Below are positions 24,169 through 35,583 of a stretch of 55,188 nucleotides of DNA, in pieces. Each line of letters begins with the position of its first letter. Positions within the stretch are counted from its first letter, which is position 1. This DNA comes from Mnemiopsis leidyi. Its lineage: Eukaryota > Ctenophora > Tentaculata > Lobata > Bolinopsidae. A program made the position numbers and the translations under genes. The stretch is taken from the NCBI GenBank assembly GCA_000226015.1, contig JH154812.1:1161-56348 (forward strand). The letters run 5' to 3'. The notes below the pieces were generated by a model. It did not search any database, was not told the origin of the DNA, and saw only the letters and a list, made by a program, of their open reading frames with translations.

Positions 24169-24631
24169 TCTATCTTGTATAAATCGAATAATTAAATTAA
24201 AATAGTTAAGTAATATATGACATAGGGAAGCAGAATTAAATTAATAGTTTAGTATAACATATGACATTGGGAAGCAGAATTAAATTAAAATAGTTTAGTA
24301 ATTTATGACATTGGGAAGCAGATTTTATAAATAACACAGTACTAGTTGTCATCAGATGAAAAAATTATCGTCGAATTCGATTTACCTTCACGTGAATTTT
24401 GAAAAAAGCTTCATATCTTATCACTGACATATTCAATAGATAATCATAAAAAAAGAATAAAAACCACATCTACTGATCATGCTCTAAAAAATCTGTGTGG
24501 AAGAATAAGGGAAGCCAGTTCATATATTTGTCAGAATAATATGAACAATAGTACCATTCATTATTTAAACAAACCATTAGTTATATATGATAAAAAGCAT
24601 AGTTACAAAATACCCCAAACCTCAAAAACCA
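24169..24631. other. Spacer between G1 and G2
   Basis: 463 bp, AT-rich, with a repeated segment of about 50 bp near 24200-24310 (two to three copies of a motif containing GACATTGGGAAGCAGA). No exon recognised. Confidence 0.45.
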
Positions 24632-27106
24632 CTATCGATCGTACGCTCTTGAGGCGAATGTCATTTTACGGTGATCTTTCAGAGCAATACATTTCTCACA
24701 TTTTCTGTCTACTATCCCTTGAAATATAAGTATCTGTCGAAGAAGTAGTCCTTTAGCCGCGAGGTCCTGAACAGGTTGAATAAAATAATATTACTGAAAT
24801 AAAAAAAATTCAAAACCGTTTTGATATCAAAATTGTGTTCGATGATGCCCGTTATGCGGATTTAAGCACCTATAGTCCAGAGTCCTATAGGAACAAAAAT
24901 CGTATTATTATCACCCTAATTCCCCGATCTAGTCTGCTTATTCTGTACTCATAGGTGATCCTGACACATTAACGCAACACCCAAAGGCCAAATTATATTT
25001 GTTAGGAAATGTAAAACTTGTTTATAGAAATCTTATAACCTTTAGTTCATGAAGCCCTCCAATAAAAGTTTCGTTGACAAATATTTGGGGGAAGTTTCGC
25101 TTGCTAGTCAACCTCTGTAAATCGATGAACGTCATCTTGGCGGCGTGAGAGTCGTCGAGTACAACCTAAGAATATAGTTTTACAGATAAGCAAAATCACC
25201 CACAATAATGTAGCATTTGTCATTTAATCGTTAATTACAAGTCAAATCAATTTGCCGAGTGAGGGTGTTTACTGGTTCATTTAACGGAAGTGCGTTATAG
25301 ATTAAAAACACAAAGGTCATAACAGTGACATGAACCTAGTACTTAAACAACCGAAATGTCACAATGATCGAACCTCCAGGATCTCGTCTTCGTCGATGTT
25401 ATGTTTCTCCCTGACTGCCTCGATGATATGGCTAGCTTTACCGGCGTCCTTGTTGATGTCTTTCACAAACATGACAACTGCAAACTTGGACACCATCTTC
25501 CAAACAAGATTCTCCGTTATCTTCATCCCAGAGTTTACGTCTCGAAAAAGTTGTTGTACCCAGGCTGATGGGCCGCCTACCTGGTTGTTTTGTGGTTGCT
25601 ATGGTTGACAATTGTTAAGTGGTAATGTGCAAACGTAACGTGGTTGTAATGGGAATGCTGTAAGTAAAAGGATGTATGGGGTTGTGACATCGTTCAGGTT
25701 CGTACGAGGTCATAATTCAACAAATTATCTTGCTTGTGGAACTTCATGTTTTTGAGCGATTGTGAAGCGGCCCTCATTCAGTTCTTAAGCGGTTCTTGAG
25801 CGGCTCTCATTTAGTTCTTAAGCGGTTCTTGAGCCGGAGCGGCTATTCTAGTAGTTGTACTATAGCTATAGTACTATCTTACTATAACTATACCTCCATA
25901 ATCTCTCGTCTGTTGGCTTTATGTTTCGTGTACAGCTCCTGATCAACCCACAGTTCCTTTTTCTTCCATCGCTTGTTCTCTGTAAAAACCCAAGCATAAT
26001 ATTAAATAGTGGGTTCAACATGATCAACGCATAGAAAAATATTTTATTGAATAAAAATTTGATGCAGCTGTTACCTTCTTTTTGGGCTTCTGTGATAATC
26101 CGGCGTTCAATTTCTCGCCTTTTTAGTTCTTCCTTCTTGCGCAACTTTTTGATTTGCTTATTAATTGAGCTGAAAATCAGAAAAATCACGTTAATCTCAA
26201 TCTTAGATTCAAAAAGAAAATAATGACAGTTCAAAAACAGTTCAATTTGAATTTTTAAGAATATTTGGTGATTTTATTTACCTGAGACTGGCATTGCTGT
26301 CAGAAGAATTGGAGGAGCTGATTGAGGAGCTAGAGCTACTGGAGGACTCGGAGGAGTCATCGTCTGAACTGGAGCTGCTGGACTCTAAATCAGACAGATC
26401 TGCCAACAGCTTATCAATATCTAGAGGGGATCGTTCTTATCGCGGATAATTTGTAATTCTCAAGACCGAGAAGTTTGGGAATCATGTAGCTATATATCAA
26501 TATGTTTTGGCGCTTAGAATACCCAATAAGAACTTGATCATGGTCAAAACATGCTCGAGCAATATAAAAACCATAATAGTCATAAAACCTTTAGTATCCA
26601 GATCTACTTTGGATTCGGCTCTTTGTTCGGCTTTGATTCTTCGTAATCGCTCTTCAATAAACGCTGACTTAGGGACACTATCCTGAATTTTTAACGATAC
26701 AACTAAATTTTACATTATAAATTCAATTTCAAATTTGGTTGAAATAAATGTCATCCTTATAGTTTTACTTCATAGGACTTGACTTTGATCATTGGCTGTA
26801 GTGTAGGAAAATCAGTTTTACTTTTAACCTTAAAGCAAACTCAAAGGATATATCAGCAAAGGAATAAAGCCAGAAGAAACGGACTGTGGAGAAAAAATTA
26901 AAAAATGATTTTCTCAACTCACAAGCAACATGACCATTACTTAGTACTCACTCACTAACGAGATTGATTGGTAGTTTATTAGTTCGTTAAAAGAACTATA
27001 ACGAGTGAAGAGGGACAATAACTAGGTGATAGGTCTAAGTTCCTACGCTTACCCTGGAAACCACCGTCGCCTTCAGGTTTTCTCTTTTCGGCTTTTTTCT
27101 TGCCAT
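24632..27106 (-). CDS. G1: first gene of the array, glutaredoxin-like, no redox cysteines (311 aa)
   Basis: Eight exons: 27106-27053, 26682-26589, 26420-26282, 26169-26075, 25979-25894, 25580-25374, 25165-25040, 24766-24632; phases agree to the stop TAG. The ATG lies 7 nt after GAATTAG. Residues 1-50 are basic; 51-95 are a Ser/Asp block with runs of Ser; 96-155 look like a basic coiled coil. The domain begins near 158 (GGPSAWVQQLF), strand FAVVMFVKD, then NKDA where CxxC belongs, VVLDDSHAA, and NFPQIFVNETFIGGL without an intron at the usual position. The C terminus has CEKC about 20 residues from the end. It is divergent with the F5/8 type C gene (774 bp between starts), so its promoter may be shared. 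Function unknown. Confidence 0.8.
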
Positions 27107-27880
27107 TCTTGATTCTAATTCAAAAAGAGGGTGTGTCAGTGTGAGTGCGAAATTATCTTATAGTGTGCCGTGTGGAGTAAAAATCTAGGCTAAAATACGA
27201 AATGTTTTGCAGAATTGCAGTTCGCTGCGACTGAGCTCGACAAACACGTGCAATTTGTAGTATTGCGCGTTCTCCCGTGCAAAATTAGCAAGCTCCAATA
27301 ACGCGCGTTATTTATTTACTTTGATGCGCTGAACATTGTGTGCGTTTTTACTTTTTCACGACAATACGTCCATTCACGACTCACGTAAGGTCAAATGTCA
27401 ATACTTATTACTTCAGCAGTTATAGTAAGCGTAAGCGTCTGGTGACAGTGTTGAGTGCATTGAATGTTAATTGTTAACGTGAGCCATTTCCAAAACGAAT
27501 AACGATTAACGGATTTGGCGGTATCCGAATTTTAGTGCGACTGATTATTTGACGACTTTTTATTAGGAATCGGGATTTCTGATCGCAGAGAACTTTTCAT
27601 ATTGAGTGAGCGAACAATGTTTACCTAATCAAGACTACCACGGTCACAAATTAGTGCAGCTTTATTAACGTGAATTGTTTTCTTTACTTGCTGTTTGAGA
27701 TTATTTCATAAATATGTCCTAAAAACTAAAATTGATGAAGGAGCAGTTAAAAATTGTTTGGTCTGTACTTTAGCTGCTTTTAACCTCAACAAGGTAATCC
27801 TTATTTACTTGACATAAAGTTGATACTCGGACCACAATCCATCTGTTTGGAAAACGGCCGATTTTTCATCCTGCAGCGGT
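27107..27880. promoter_or_regulatory. Divergent promoter region of G1 and the F5/8 type C gene
   Basis: 774 bp between two head-to-head start codons. It contains a CACGTG E-box at 27245-27250. AG sites resembling splice acceptors lie close to both start codons. No TATA box was assigned. If transcripts are trans-spliced the real transcription starts cannot be read from the sequence. Confidence 0.5.
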
Positions 27881-29789
27881 ATGTTTATCCAAAATCTTCA
27901 GAGTAATATGCATTTGACAAAATTTTTGCTGTTCTGTGTGGGATTAATATCGATTTTACAAGACGTCCGATGTCAGAGAAATGCAGGTAAATTTTGCCGT
28001 GTTCAGATATTTTTACCCTACTTTATGCGCTTGCGGATTACAGAATTTGCTAGATCATTCTATCCCACGAAAGAGCTTTCGATTGAATTCTAATGAACAG
28101 TTAATAGGAAGCAAACCTTAACCAAGAAACTAAAATTAAGAAGGACTCTACCAACAGTTGTGCTTTTTTGAAAGAAAATAATTTCCACGAAATTTCAGAA
28201 TCTTGCAAGAAAATTGACCTCAAAGTGGGGCTAATGTCATCAGTTTTTGAAGACTTGGACTACAATTTGGCGATGGACAATGATCTGGAAACATTCTCTC
28301 ACAGCGTTTTGGAATCAGACCCATTCATTATGGTTTGTTGCTCGATGTTCTAAATACGATTAATAAATGGAAGTTTTCTTGCTTTCCCATTCATATTTTG
28401 CACGGTTTATAGAATTAGATTTACACACCCAAATCCTCAGGCAATGTTTAGGGAAGAAAAAGTGGGAGACATAAAAATCTACAACGTTCAACAAGACTGC
28501 TGTTACGATCAGCTTGAAGGAGCGACTGTTACTGTTTTAAACGATGACATGGATGAGGTAACAATTGTCGCGGCGATACCCGACTCTCGCAGCTCAAAAC
28601 TGAACGGTAGACGGATATAATCTCGTCAAGTTAACGAAAGTAACAAGGCCAGATCAGTGACTCGGTTTAAAGAACGAATAAAGCTGATCATTTCAGCAAA
28701 AGGGTTTTTGCAATTTGCCAGCATCATTTAATTGAACGAGAATATCTAACCAACCAAAATTTCAGATCATATGTGGTACGATAACAAACGTTAAAAAGAC
28801 CGACGAATTCGTGAAAGTGAACTGTAGAGGACTGGTTGGGAACATAGTCAAAGTGGAAATTCCAGGTAACAGACATCAGTGGAACCTGGCTAGTTTGATT
28901 GCTGTGTAGTCAGGAATAGGAAATTAGAAAAACATTCCAATAAACGGAGTCTGGATCCTAGGAGACACATGATAGATAGAAACCCAACTCAAAGAATTAT
29001 ATAGAACATGCTAACGACAGCCTTTTTAGGGGAGAAGTACCTTCACATTCGAGAATTGGAAGTTTATGAGAAATGTCCTGCTGACGAGAGGGTAAGCAGC
29101 ATTATTGTATTATGTACCGTCACTATTAACTATAGTACCGTCACTATAGTACCGTCACTATAGTACCGTCACAATAGTACCGGCACTATAGTACCGTCAC
29201 TATAGTACCGTCACTTTAGTACCGTCACTATAGTACCGTCACTATAGTACCGTCACTATAGTACCGTCACTATAGTACCGTCACTAATTAGTACCGTCAC
29301 TATAGTACCGTCACAATAGTACCGTCACCATTGTACCGTCACTATAGTACCGTCACCATTGAATTGTACCGTCACTATAGTACCGCCACCATTGTACCGT
29401 CACTATAGTACCGTCACAATAGTACCGTCACTATAGTACCGTCACTATAGTACCGTCACTATAGTACCGTCACTATAGTACCGACACTATAGTACAGTCA
29501 CTATAGTACCGACACTATAGTANNNNNNNNNNNNNTCACTATAGTACCGTCACTATAGTACAGTCACTATAGTACCGGCACTATAATACCGTCACTATAG
29601 TACCGTCACTATAGTACCGTCACTATAGTACCGTCACTGTCTCAAGTGCTAACTCGCCTCCACTGACAGGAGGAGAAGGAAGAGCCCGAGAAGAAGAAGA
29701 AGAGTGGAGACTCCAGATGCAGTAACGGTTTGACCTGGTGTGACGGGACGTGTAAACACGTTCACATGTGTGGCAAGAACTTCGGTTAA
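27881..29789 (+). CDS. Secreted F5/8 type C (fucolectin-like) domain protein (241 aa)
   Basis: Six exons: 27881-27986, 28112-28332, 28441-28557, 28766-28865, 29030-29091, 29670-29789; all phases agree, stop TAA. A signal peptide is clear (FLLFCVGLISILQ with cleavage near CQ, around residue 31; Met10 is an alternative start). After a short linker the domain shows the family pattern: DNDLETFSHS (metal/ligand loop), PFIMAMFREEKVGDIKIYN, DCC, GATVTVLN, ICG, then YLHIRELEVYE. Such domains bind fucose or other glycans at cell surfaces in innate immunity or matrix. After a Lys/Glu linker the tail holds four cysteines in a short knot-like segment. The ATG lies 4 nt after CCTGCAG. It lies between G12 and G1 on the opposite strand. 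Intron 5 is almost filled by a 14-bp minisatellite. Confidence 0.85.
28560..28622 (+). repeat. Dispersed repeat copy matching 5533-5630
   Basis: Ordered words TGTCGCGGCGATACCCG, CGCAGCTCAAAAC and ACGGTAGACGGATAT match the reverse complement of 5533-5630. The copy begins almost at the donor of exon 3. Confidence 0.6.
29112..29640. repeat. 14-bp minisatellite (GTACCGTCACTATA) in intron 5 of the F5/8 type C gene
   Basis: Roughly 36 copies of a 14-bp unit, mostly exact, with common changes (ACTATA to ACAATA or ACCATT; CCG to CAG or CCA). A 13-N gap lies at 29523-29535, so the true length is uncertain. The array fills nearly the whole intron but does not include the splice sites. Confidence 0.9.
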
Positions 29790-30924
29790 ACACGTGACCC
29801 GGCTAGTGAAAGAAGAAGGATATTGAGGACTTGGCCGGTTCCAAATTGTGGAGTGTTTTGTTGGACATAACGAGATTTCCAGGAAATTGTTAGATCACCG
29901 ATGTGTTCTAGTTGCAAACTATGACATTTTATGAGAGAATTCCGATAGTGAAAACGGCAGTTTGAAGTTAATGTGATAAATATAAGATTAGCTAATATCT
30001 GTCGGAATTTTGATTATCCGGTTTATTTTGCAAATTCTAGCTGGCTGGATCGGAAAGATTGAATGTTTGAGAAATTTCTTTACGGCAATGAGTTTTCGTT
30101 ATCGAGTGACTCATTGGCAGTTAATACTATATGAGTGATATTTTGACTTTATAAAAACTTAATAAACGATAAGTTTCTACTCCTGAGTCCTGGATCTTGT
30201 TTGACTCGTCGTCCTAATGTCCCTTAGTATTTGGACAGCTTGATAAACCGTTGCTCTACGAGAAATTTTTACTGATTCCCGATTTGATTATGATTATAAA
30301 CTAACTACTGTGAGACACTGTTACTTTTGTAAAATATCAAAATACTCAACGTCACGTTCATCAAGTACAAATTCAATAAATAAATAAACTATAACTTCAA
30401 ATAAACCATCCTACAAGCATAACAATTTTTCGTTACGTAAAGTTTATTTTTTTACTAATTTTGTTAATGTGTTATGGTTAACAGTTGTACAGTGTCAGTA
30501 CCATTTTATTGATCGTCAAAAATCAATACGGTTAAAATCGATAAACTAACATAAATGTAAAAAACAGCACTCATGTTATATACATACAATGTAAAAATTT
30601 TCTTACAATGTATGCAAATGTTCATTGTTAGCACATGCACATTTTTACAGGGTTATATCTAAATAACATGAGTAAATTTACATATTACAATTGTCAATTG
30701 TACAATGTGCAATGAAAATTCATGTTGATGTAGTTCAAGTTGTACTGTTCACAATATCAATTCTCAAAAATTAATTAGAAGTAAAAGGTACCACTTATCA
30801 TCAATACTATAACTATATAAGTAACTATATAAGTAAGAGAAAAGTAATAAAAGTAAGTAACTATATAAGTAAGAGAAAAGAAGTAAAAGTCTGAATACTC
30901 ACTGAACTCCGACAACTTCTATGG
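29790..30924. other. Convergent intergenic region
   Basis: Lies 3' of both the F5/8 type C gene and G12. AT-rich with several AATAAA words; the one at 30161-30166 is a candidate polyadenylation signal for the plus-strand gene. A short tandem duplication lies at 30818-30885 (ACTATATAAGTAAGAGAAAA). No exon recognised. Confidence 0.5.
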
Positions 30925-33807
30925 CTAAAAGTTCTTAACTCTGTCCTTGTGAGATTCGTGATGTTTTCCCCCAGTTTCTGCGCATATTGGACAGAACAAA
31001 TCTTTGAATCCTATAGCATTTAATAACTCTTTAGACAGCATACCTGAACAAGAATGGAAAATAAAGAATTAGATTAAGAAAATACCGGTACAAGAATGGA
31101 AAATAAAGGATTATAATACCCGAACTTGAAGGATTAGCTCTTTCAGCTAGACGTCAATCGCCTATGGTTAAATCTGCTAAACAATAAACTGTCATAAAGA
31201 ATAAGCTTCAATTTCCGTTTAACATGCACAAATCTATGTACCAGTCTTGTGTAAAGTCTTCAAATCCTGCCAGCTGCCGATAAAAGTTTCGTTTACAAAG
31301 ACCTGGGGTAGATCACGTATACCCGTTATCTTCAGTAAATCTCTGTAAACCTGACAAATAATACTGATTATCTTCAGTAAATCTATGTACATTGTATAAA
31401 CGTGCGTACACAGTACAGTGTATACACGTATTACACGTACACAGTACACTGTATACACGTACTTACATGGAACATTGTATACAGGTACCAACACGAATAG
31501 AAACATACAAAGTACATTTCTACACACGTTCAAACATACAGATAATTCCAACCCCATATAAACCTACCTTTCTGGCAGCCCGGGTCCGATCGATTGTAAC
31601 TTCCAGTGCTTCGTCCTCGCGAATGTTGTGTTTTGTTCTGACCTGTGGTGGGAAAAAGTGTTGGTTATATTTACACTTTACAACTACAAAGTAGTACTAG
31701 TAGTACTTACTAAATACTTTGAAAGAACGGGTGGCTCATTCTGATTTGTTAGATTTTAACGCAACGGCTTTTTACTTTTAGCCTGGCGTCGTCAGGCCTT
31801 GCCTGACGTTGTGACTGTCAGGCCCGCCGCAACGTGAGGCTAGTCAGGCCTGTGTCCCCGCTAAGCGGCCGCCCCAAACGGGCTGCAAATGCAATACGAG
31901 GCTACGGCATTAAGCCTTTAGCCCTTCAAGCTTTTATGCAAAAATCTGGAGTAGTAGAGTATATGTTACTGTTAGTCCGATTCGTTCTGACTCAATTATC
32001 ATATTACTAAATTTATCATATTACTATTAGTTCCTCAGAGTCAGAATACTTTGTTTCAGTCTAGCTGCAGGTATGTATGCAAACGAAACATGACCAGTAC
32101 TGAAATACTACAACAGCAAAATATATGTAAATGTGTTGATAATAATTGTTTTGTTCTGGGATCCGACCACAATCGTACAGAAGTTTATACTACCATGCAT
32201 GCGTCATAGAATATATCTTGCCCGCAGAATTTACCTTTCGTATGAGATTTGAAGCTTTTCGGCCGAGTCTCTCTTTTTCCTTCATGAACACTACCGCGCT
32301 GAATCTGAAGTATACGTATATCACTGACACTATTTTGCTATTACCTAATACTTTTGACTTTAGTACTATGCATAGCTATGTATTTGTAATTTCATAGTTT
32401 GTGGGAGATCTTGCGTTTGTGTCGTGTGCTTTTGTGTACGACATTGTTTTAGGGAATCAGATACTGCACTATTTTTAGATCCTAGATTCTGCCGGCTTAG
32501 TTGAATATGACTATCTTTTAGTTTTAAAATTTGAGGTTTTCTCTTTTCGTTAGATCTTGCTCATGCTGCATAGCTTAAAAACAGTTCAATCTGAGGTGTA
32601 ACCTAGTCTATGTAGCTTAAAGCTACTTACCTACATAGATGAATAGATTGAAAACTATGAAACCCGCATTTGCATTTTTGATCGTACCAGTTATCTTTAA
32701 TATGCGATATAACTAAAAGATGAACACTGCTTATTTTGAACTTGTTTACCATTATAAACTGCAAATCGAAAAATAATAATTTTTAGTTTATGTTATACTA
32801 TATTACCGTTTAATCATCTCGTGAGCCAAGTTGATGTAGTGAGCCGAATGTTCGTCAACTTCTCCCGTCTCTATCATGTGAAACATGTTCTCTACCTAGG
32901 GATATTATTATTATCATGATAATCTAAAAATTCCTGATTTATCTTCTAGCTGGACTGTCACTGTCAGATATCTCTCGACTCAAAGTCAAAGATACCTATT
33001 CTTATGGTTTTATTCGCTCGTTTATCCTACCTATTGAAATTTTGTTTTATTTACAATGCAATGTATACTGGCATCAGTTATTTAACACGGAAGTCCTTTT
33101 CGTTAAAATGACCTGATAATGTATTGACACGTAAATGAAAATCTGATTCCATCATGGTAACTTAACATTGATGCATAAACCTGTTTCCATGGTTACCGGA
33201 TATGGACACGTCAACCCGATTCCATGGTTATAGCTAAACTTACCCAGTTATGAACTCCCATCTGATCAATATCTGCTCTCTCAAACCTTCTCCCACGGTT
33301 GTTCCTACCCGGGGGCCGGTTCTTCAGTCCTGTTTAAATAAGATATTTTTAACAGACAATTAGAGAATCAGTAGTAAGTACTATAAATAATAAATTATTA
33401 TCTGGTATGATTACAGGGGTATTGGGTATACTCTTTTCGAGTCATATTATATGGGTTTTTATAATGAAGATCACAGTTCTACAGTTCACTTATATATTCA
33501 ACTTACTTCAAATCCAATTTATAAAAAGCATAAGCCTTTATATTTAGTAGAAGAAGTAGTAGCTAAACTACAAACAGGCAGACAGACAAAAAAACAAACA
33601 ATAAAAACACACAAAAAGACAAACAAACAGACGAACAGGCGAACAGACAAACTGATAAACAAACGGACAGGCGAACAAACAATTAAATTTATAATTACCT
33701 ATTTGGAAAGGAGGCGAAACTCTGCCGTCATCTTCGTGTTCACTCTCAGACTCACTAGAACTTGACCCGTCCAGTACTATTTGTATCGTCTTGCCTTTCT
33801 TTCCCAT
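30925..33807 (-). CDS. G12: glutaredoxin-like protein without redox cysteines (218 aa)
   Basis: Seven exons: 33807-33699, 33329-33244, 32895-32807, 32304-32235, 31642-31568, 31350-31242, 31043-30925; stop TAG. The ATG lies 8 nt after TTCTAG. Residues 6-25 show the hydrophobic patch IQIVLD followed by SSSSESESE. The domain begins at MGVHNWVENMFHM, strand FSAVVFMKE, then ERLG at the CxxC position and RKA. RDLPQVFVNETFIGSW keeps the cis-proline but has GSW for GGY. The C terminus has CPIC about 23 residues from the end. It is a clear sibling of G1-G5, separated from G1 by the plus-strand F5/8 type C gene, so an inversion or insertion may have split the array. No catalytic role is expected. Confidence 0.8.
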
Positions 33808-35583
33808 TGGCTAAGCTAGAAAAAATGTTATAGTTCTCATTTCATGTGTGACTTTTTCTCAAGGTTCGGATCTTATGCACATTGCACATGAGTTAAGAGC
33901 AGAATCAGGTCTTTTTCTTTATTTGAAGATTAATATCCCCAGCCTCAAGGAACTGGGAACATTGGCCAGAACTGCAGCGATCTCCAGCAATGCAATTGCC
34001 ATGACTTGAACACAACACTTAGAGACTTTATTGTATTGTAGCCGCACTGCTGTATGGATCTGTGCAGATAATCTGACAGTGTATGCATGGGTTAGACTCA
34101 AAGTTAATGGCGGATATGACCTTTGTTAGCCCGGTTGATCATAATCATGGTGTTCTGATCAAGATATCGCGTAAGATTTTAATATTTTGAGATGATATCA
34201 AGATATCGCGTTAGATCTTTATATTTTGAGATGATGTGAATCTTATTCTTCGTAGAAAATACTATTATAAATATAATTAGATATAATTTATATCATATAT
34301 TATATCGTCTGGAGTGTACATGATAATATAAATAAACATCAAATTGCTGTGAACTGGTGTAACCCAGCACTTTCAAAATTATATACAGGGGTATATATAT
34401 AATAATTATATATATACCCTGCTCTTAGTTCTTACATGTCTTTCTCTAACTCTAAGTCTTCTGTCTTTACACCGAACTTAGCGAGTTTGCGAAATAATGG
34501 AGGTCACGGCCGAAAAGAGACTTTTTTTATTTTTGTGAGCAAGTAAAGTGCTGTATGGAGGTCTCCTATAATTGTGAACTGTAGTTACTGCACGTGCTCC
34601 TTATAGTGCACTGCACTGTATGCCACTATAACAGCAGGTGGTGGACAATACTGCTAGACAATTACTTATCACTATCCTTAATTTCTTATCCTGATCCATT
34701 TAAAAACTAGGGGTCAATTCTTGAGTTCGCGATCAACTATTGTTTTTTTGCTCCGTCGCTGCGTGAAAAATTGACCTTTTTTCTTAATCAACCAAGCTAG
34801 TTAAACACATTTTGCAGAAAAGCAAACATCACGTTGACTAAAAAGGAAGAAAGCTAATTAAACTTACATCAGTCTTTTATTGACTATCGAGGGTTAAAAG
34901 TTGATTAGTATTCAAATCATCTAAAAGAGGGTACACGCGGCAATGCCGACTTCAAACGCAAACTGGCTGAAATGTCCACGTTTACAGTGTGTGTAACTTA
35001 CTCACAGTCACTGCGATCTCCTGAAACATTCCACACGTTGACGAGTGAGCGCGTGATACCAAGCGAAACTTGGTCACGTGGTACCACGTGACCGCGCGCG
35101 CAACTCAAAGGGCCAAGGAGGGAACTGTTGCAGTCTGAGTTAGATATCAGCGTATATGACGTACCTTTATCAGATGTTTTGAGACATAGCAGACCTTTAA
35201 GTAATTAGCTATGTTTTGTGTGGTATGGTAGACTGACTTTCTTCTTTGGACCACGCAATTTGGTAAAGTCCATTGTATTTGTTAAGTTTTCTTAATTTTC
35301 TCTTTTCGAATTTCACAACACCGAACTTAATATAGTTGTTAGCATTTTTTACTCTTTTTTGCTATGGGGTTTGAACAGGAATTATGCTCCCACCTGCTCA
35401 GTTTCTGCTCTATATGGAGCTTCTTTTTTCATATTTCATAACCCGTATCAAGCAGTGCCGTCACGTGACACAAACAATTTGGGATCTCAGGACCTCTCCC
35501 CGTCTCCCGGCCGATCTTCCTTTCTCTGTGACCTGTGTATGCCGTATTTATCTATTTAAATGTAAACCGATTGTCCTGAGACA
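33808..35583. other. Intergenic region between G13 and G12
   Basis: No exon recognised. It holds a two-copy 50-bp tandem repeat near 34155-34240, AT-rich palindromic sequence near 34390-34425 (TATATATAATAATTATATATA) and the CACGTG palindrome at 35072-35093. The part nearest 33808 should contain the G12 promoter. Confidence 0.45.
35072..35093. promoter_or_regulatory. 22-bp perfect palindrome with two CACGTG E-boxes
   Basis: GGTCACGTGG and its reverse complement meet at TA, giving a perfect 22-bp palindrome with E-boxes at 35075-35080 and 35085-35090. CACGTG is bound by bHLH-zip factors (USF, MYC/MAX, MiT/TFE families). It is about 1.3 kb upstream of the G12 start and inside a GC-richer island. 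Confidence 0.5.

Noticed and set aside
2093-27106. One giant multi-glutaredoxin polyprotein gene instead of eleven genes
   Set aside because: Every module ends in an in-frame stop and begins with its own ATG next to an AG; phases do not allow the stops to be spliced out consistently.
33451-33765. 104-codon Lys/Thr/Asn-rich plus-strand open frame
   Set aside because: It overlaps the first exon of G12 on the other strand and an A-rich repeat (ACAAACAGACA words); composition-driven.
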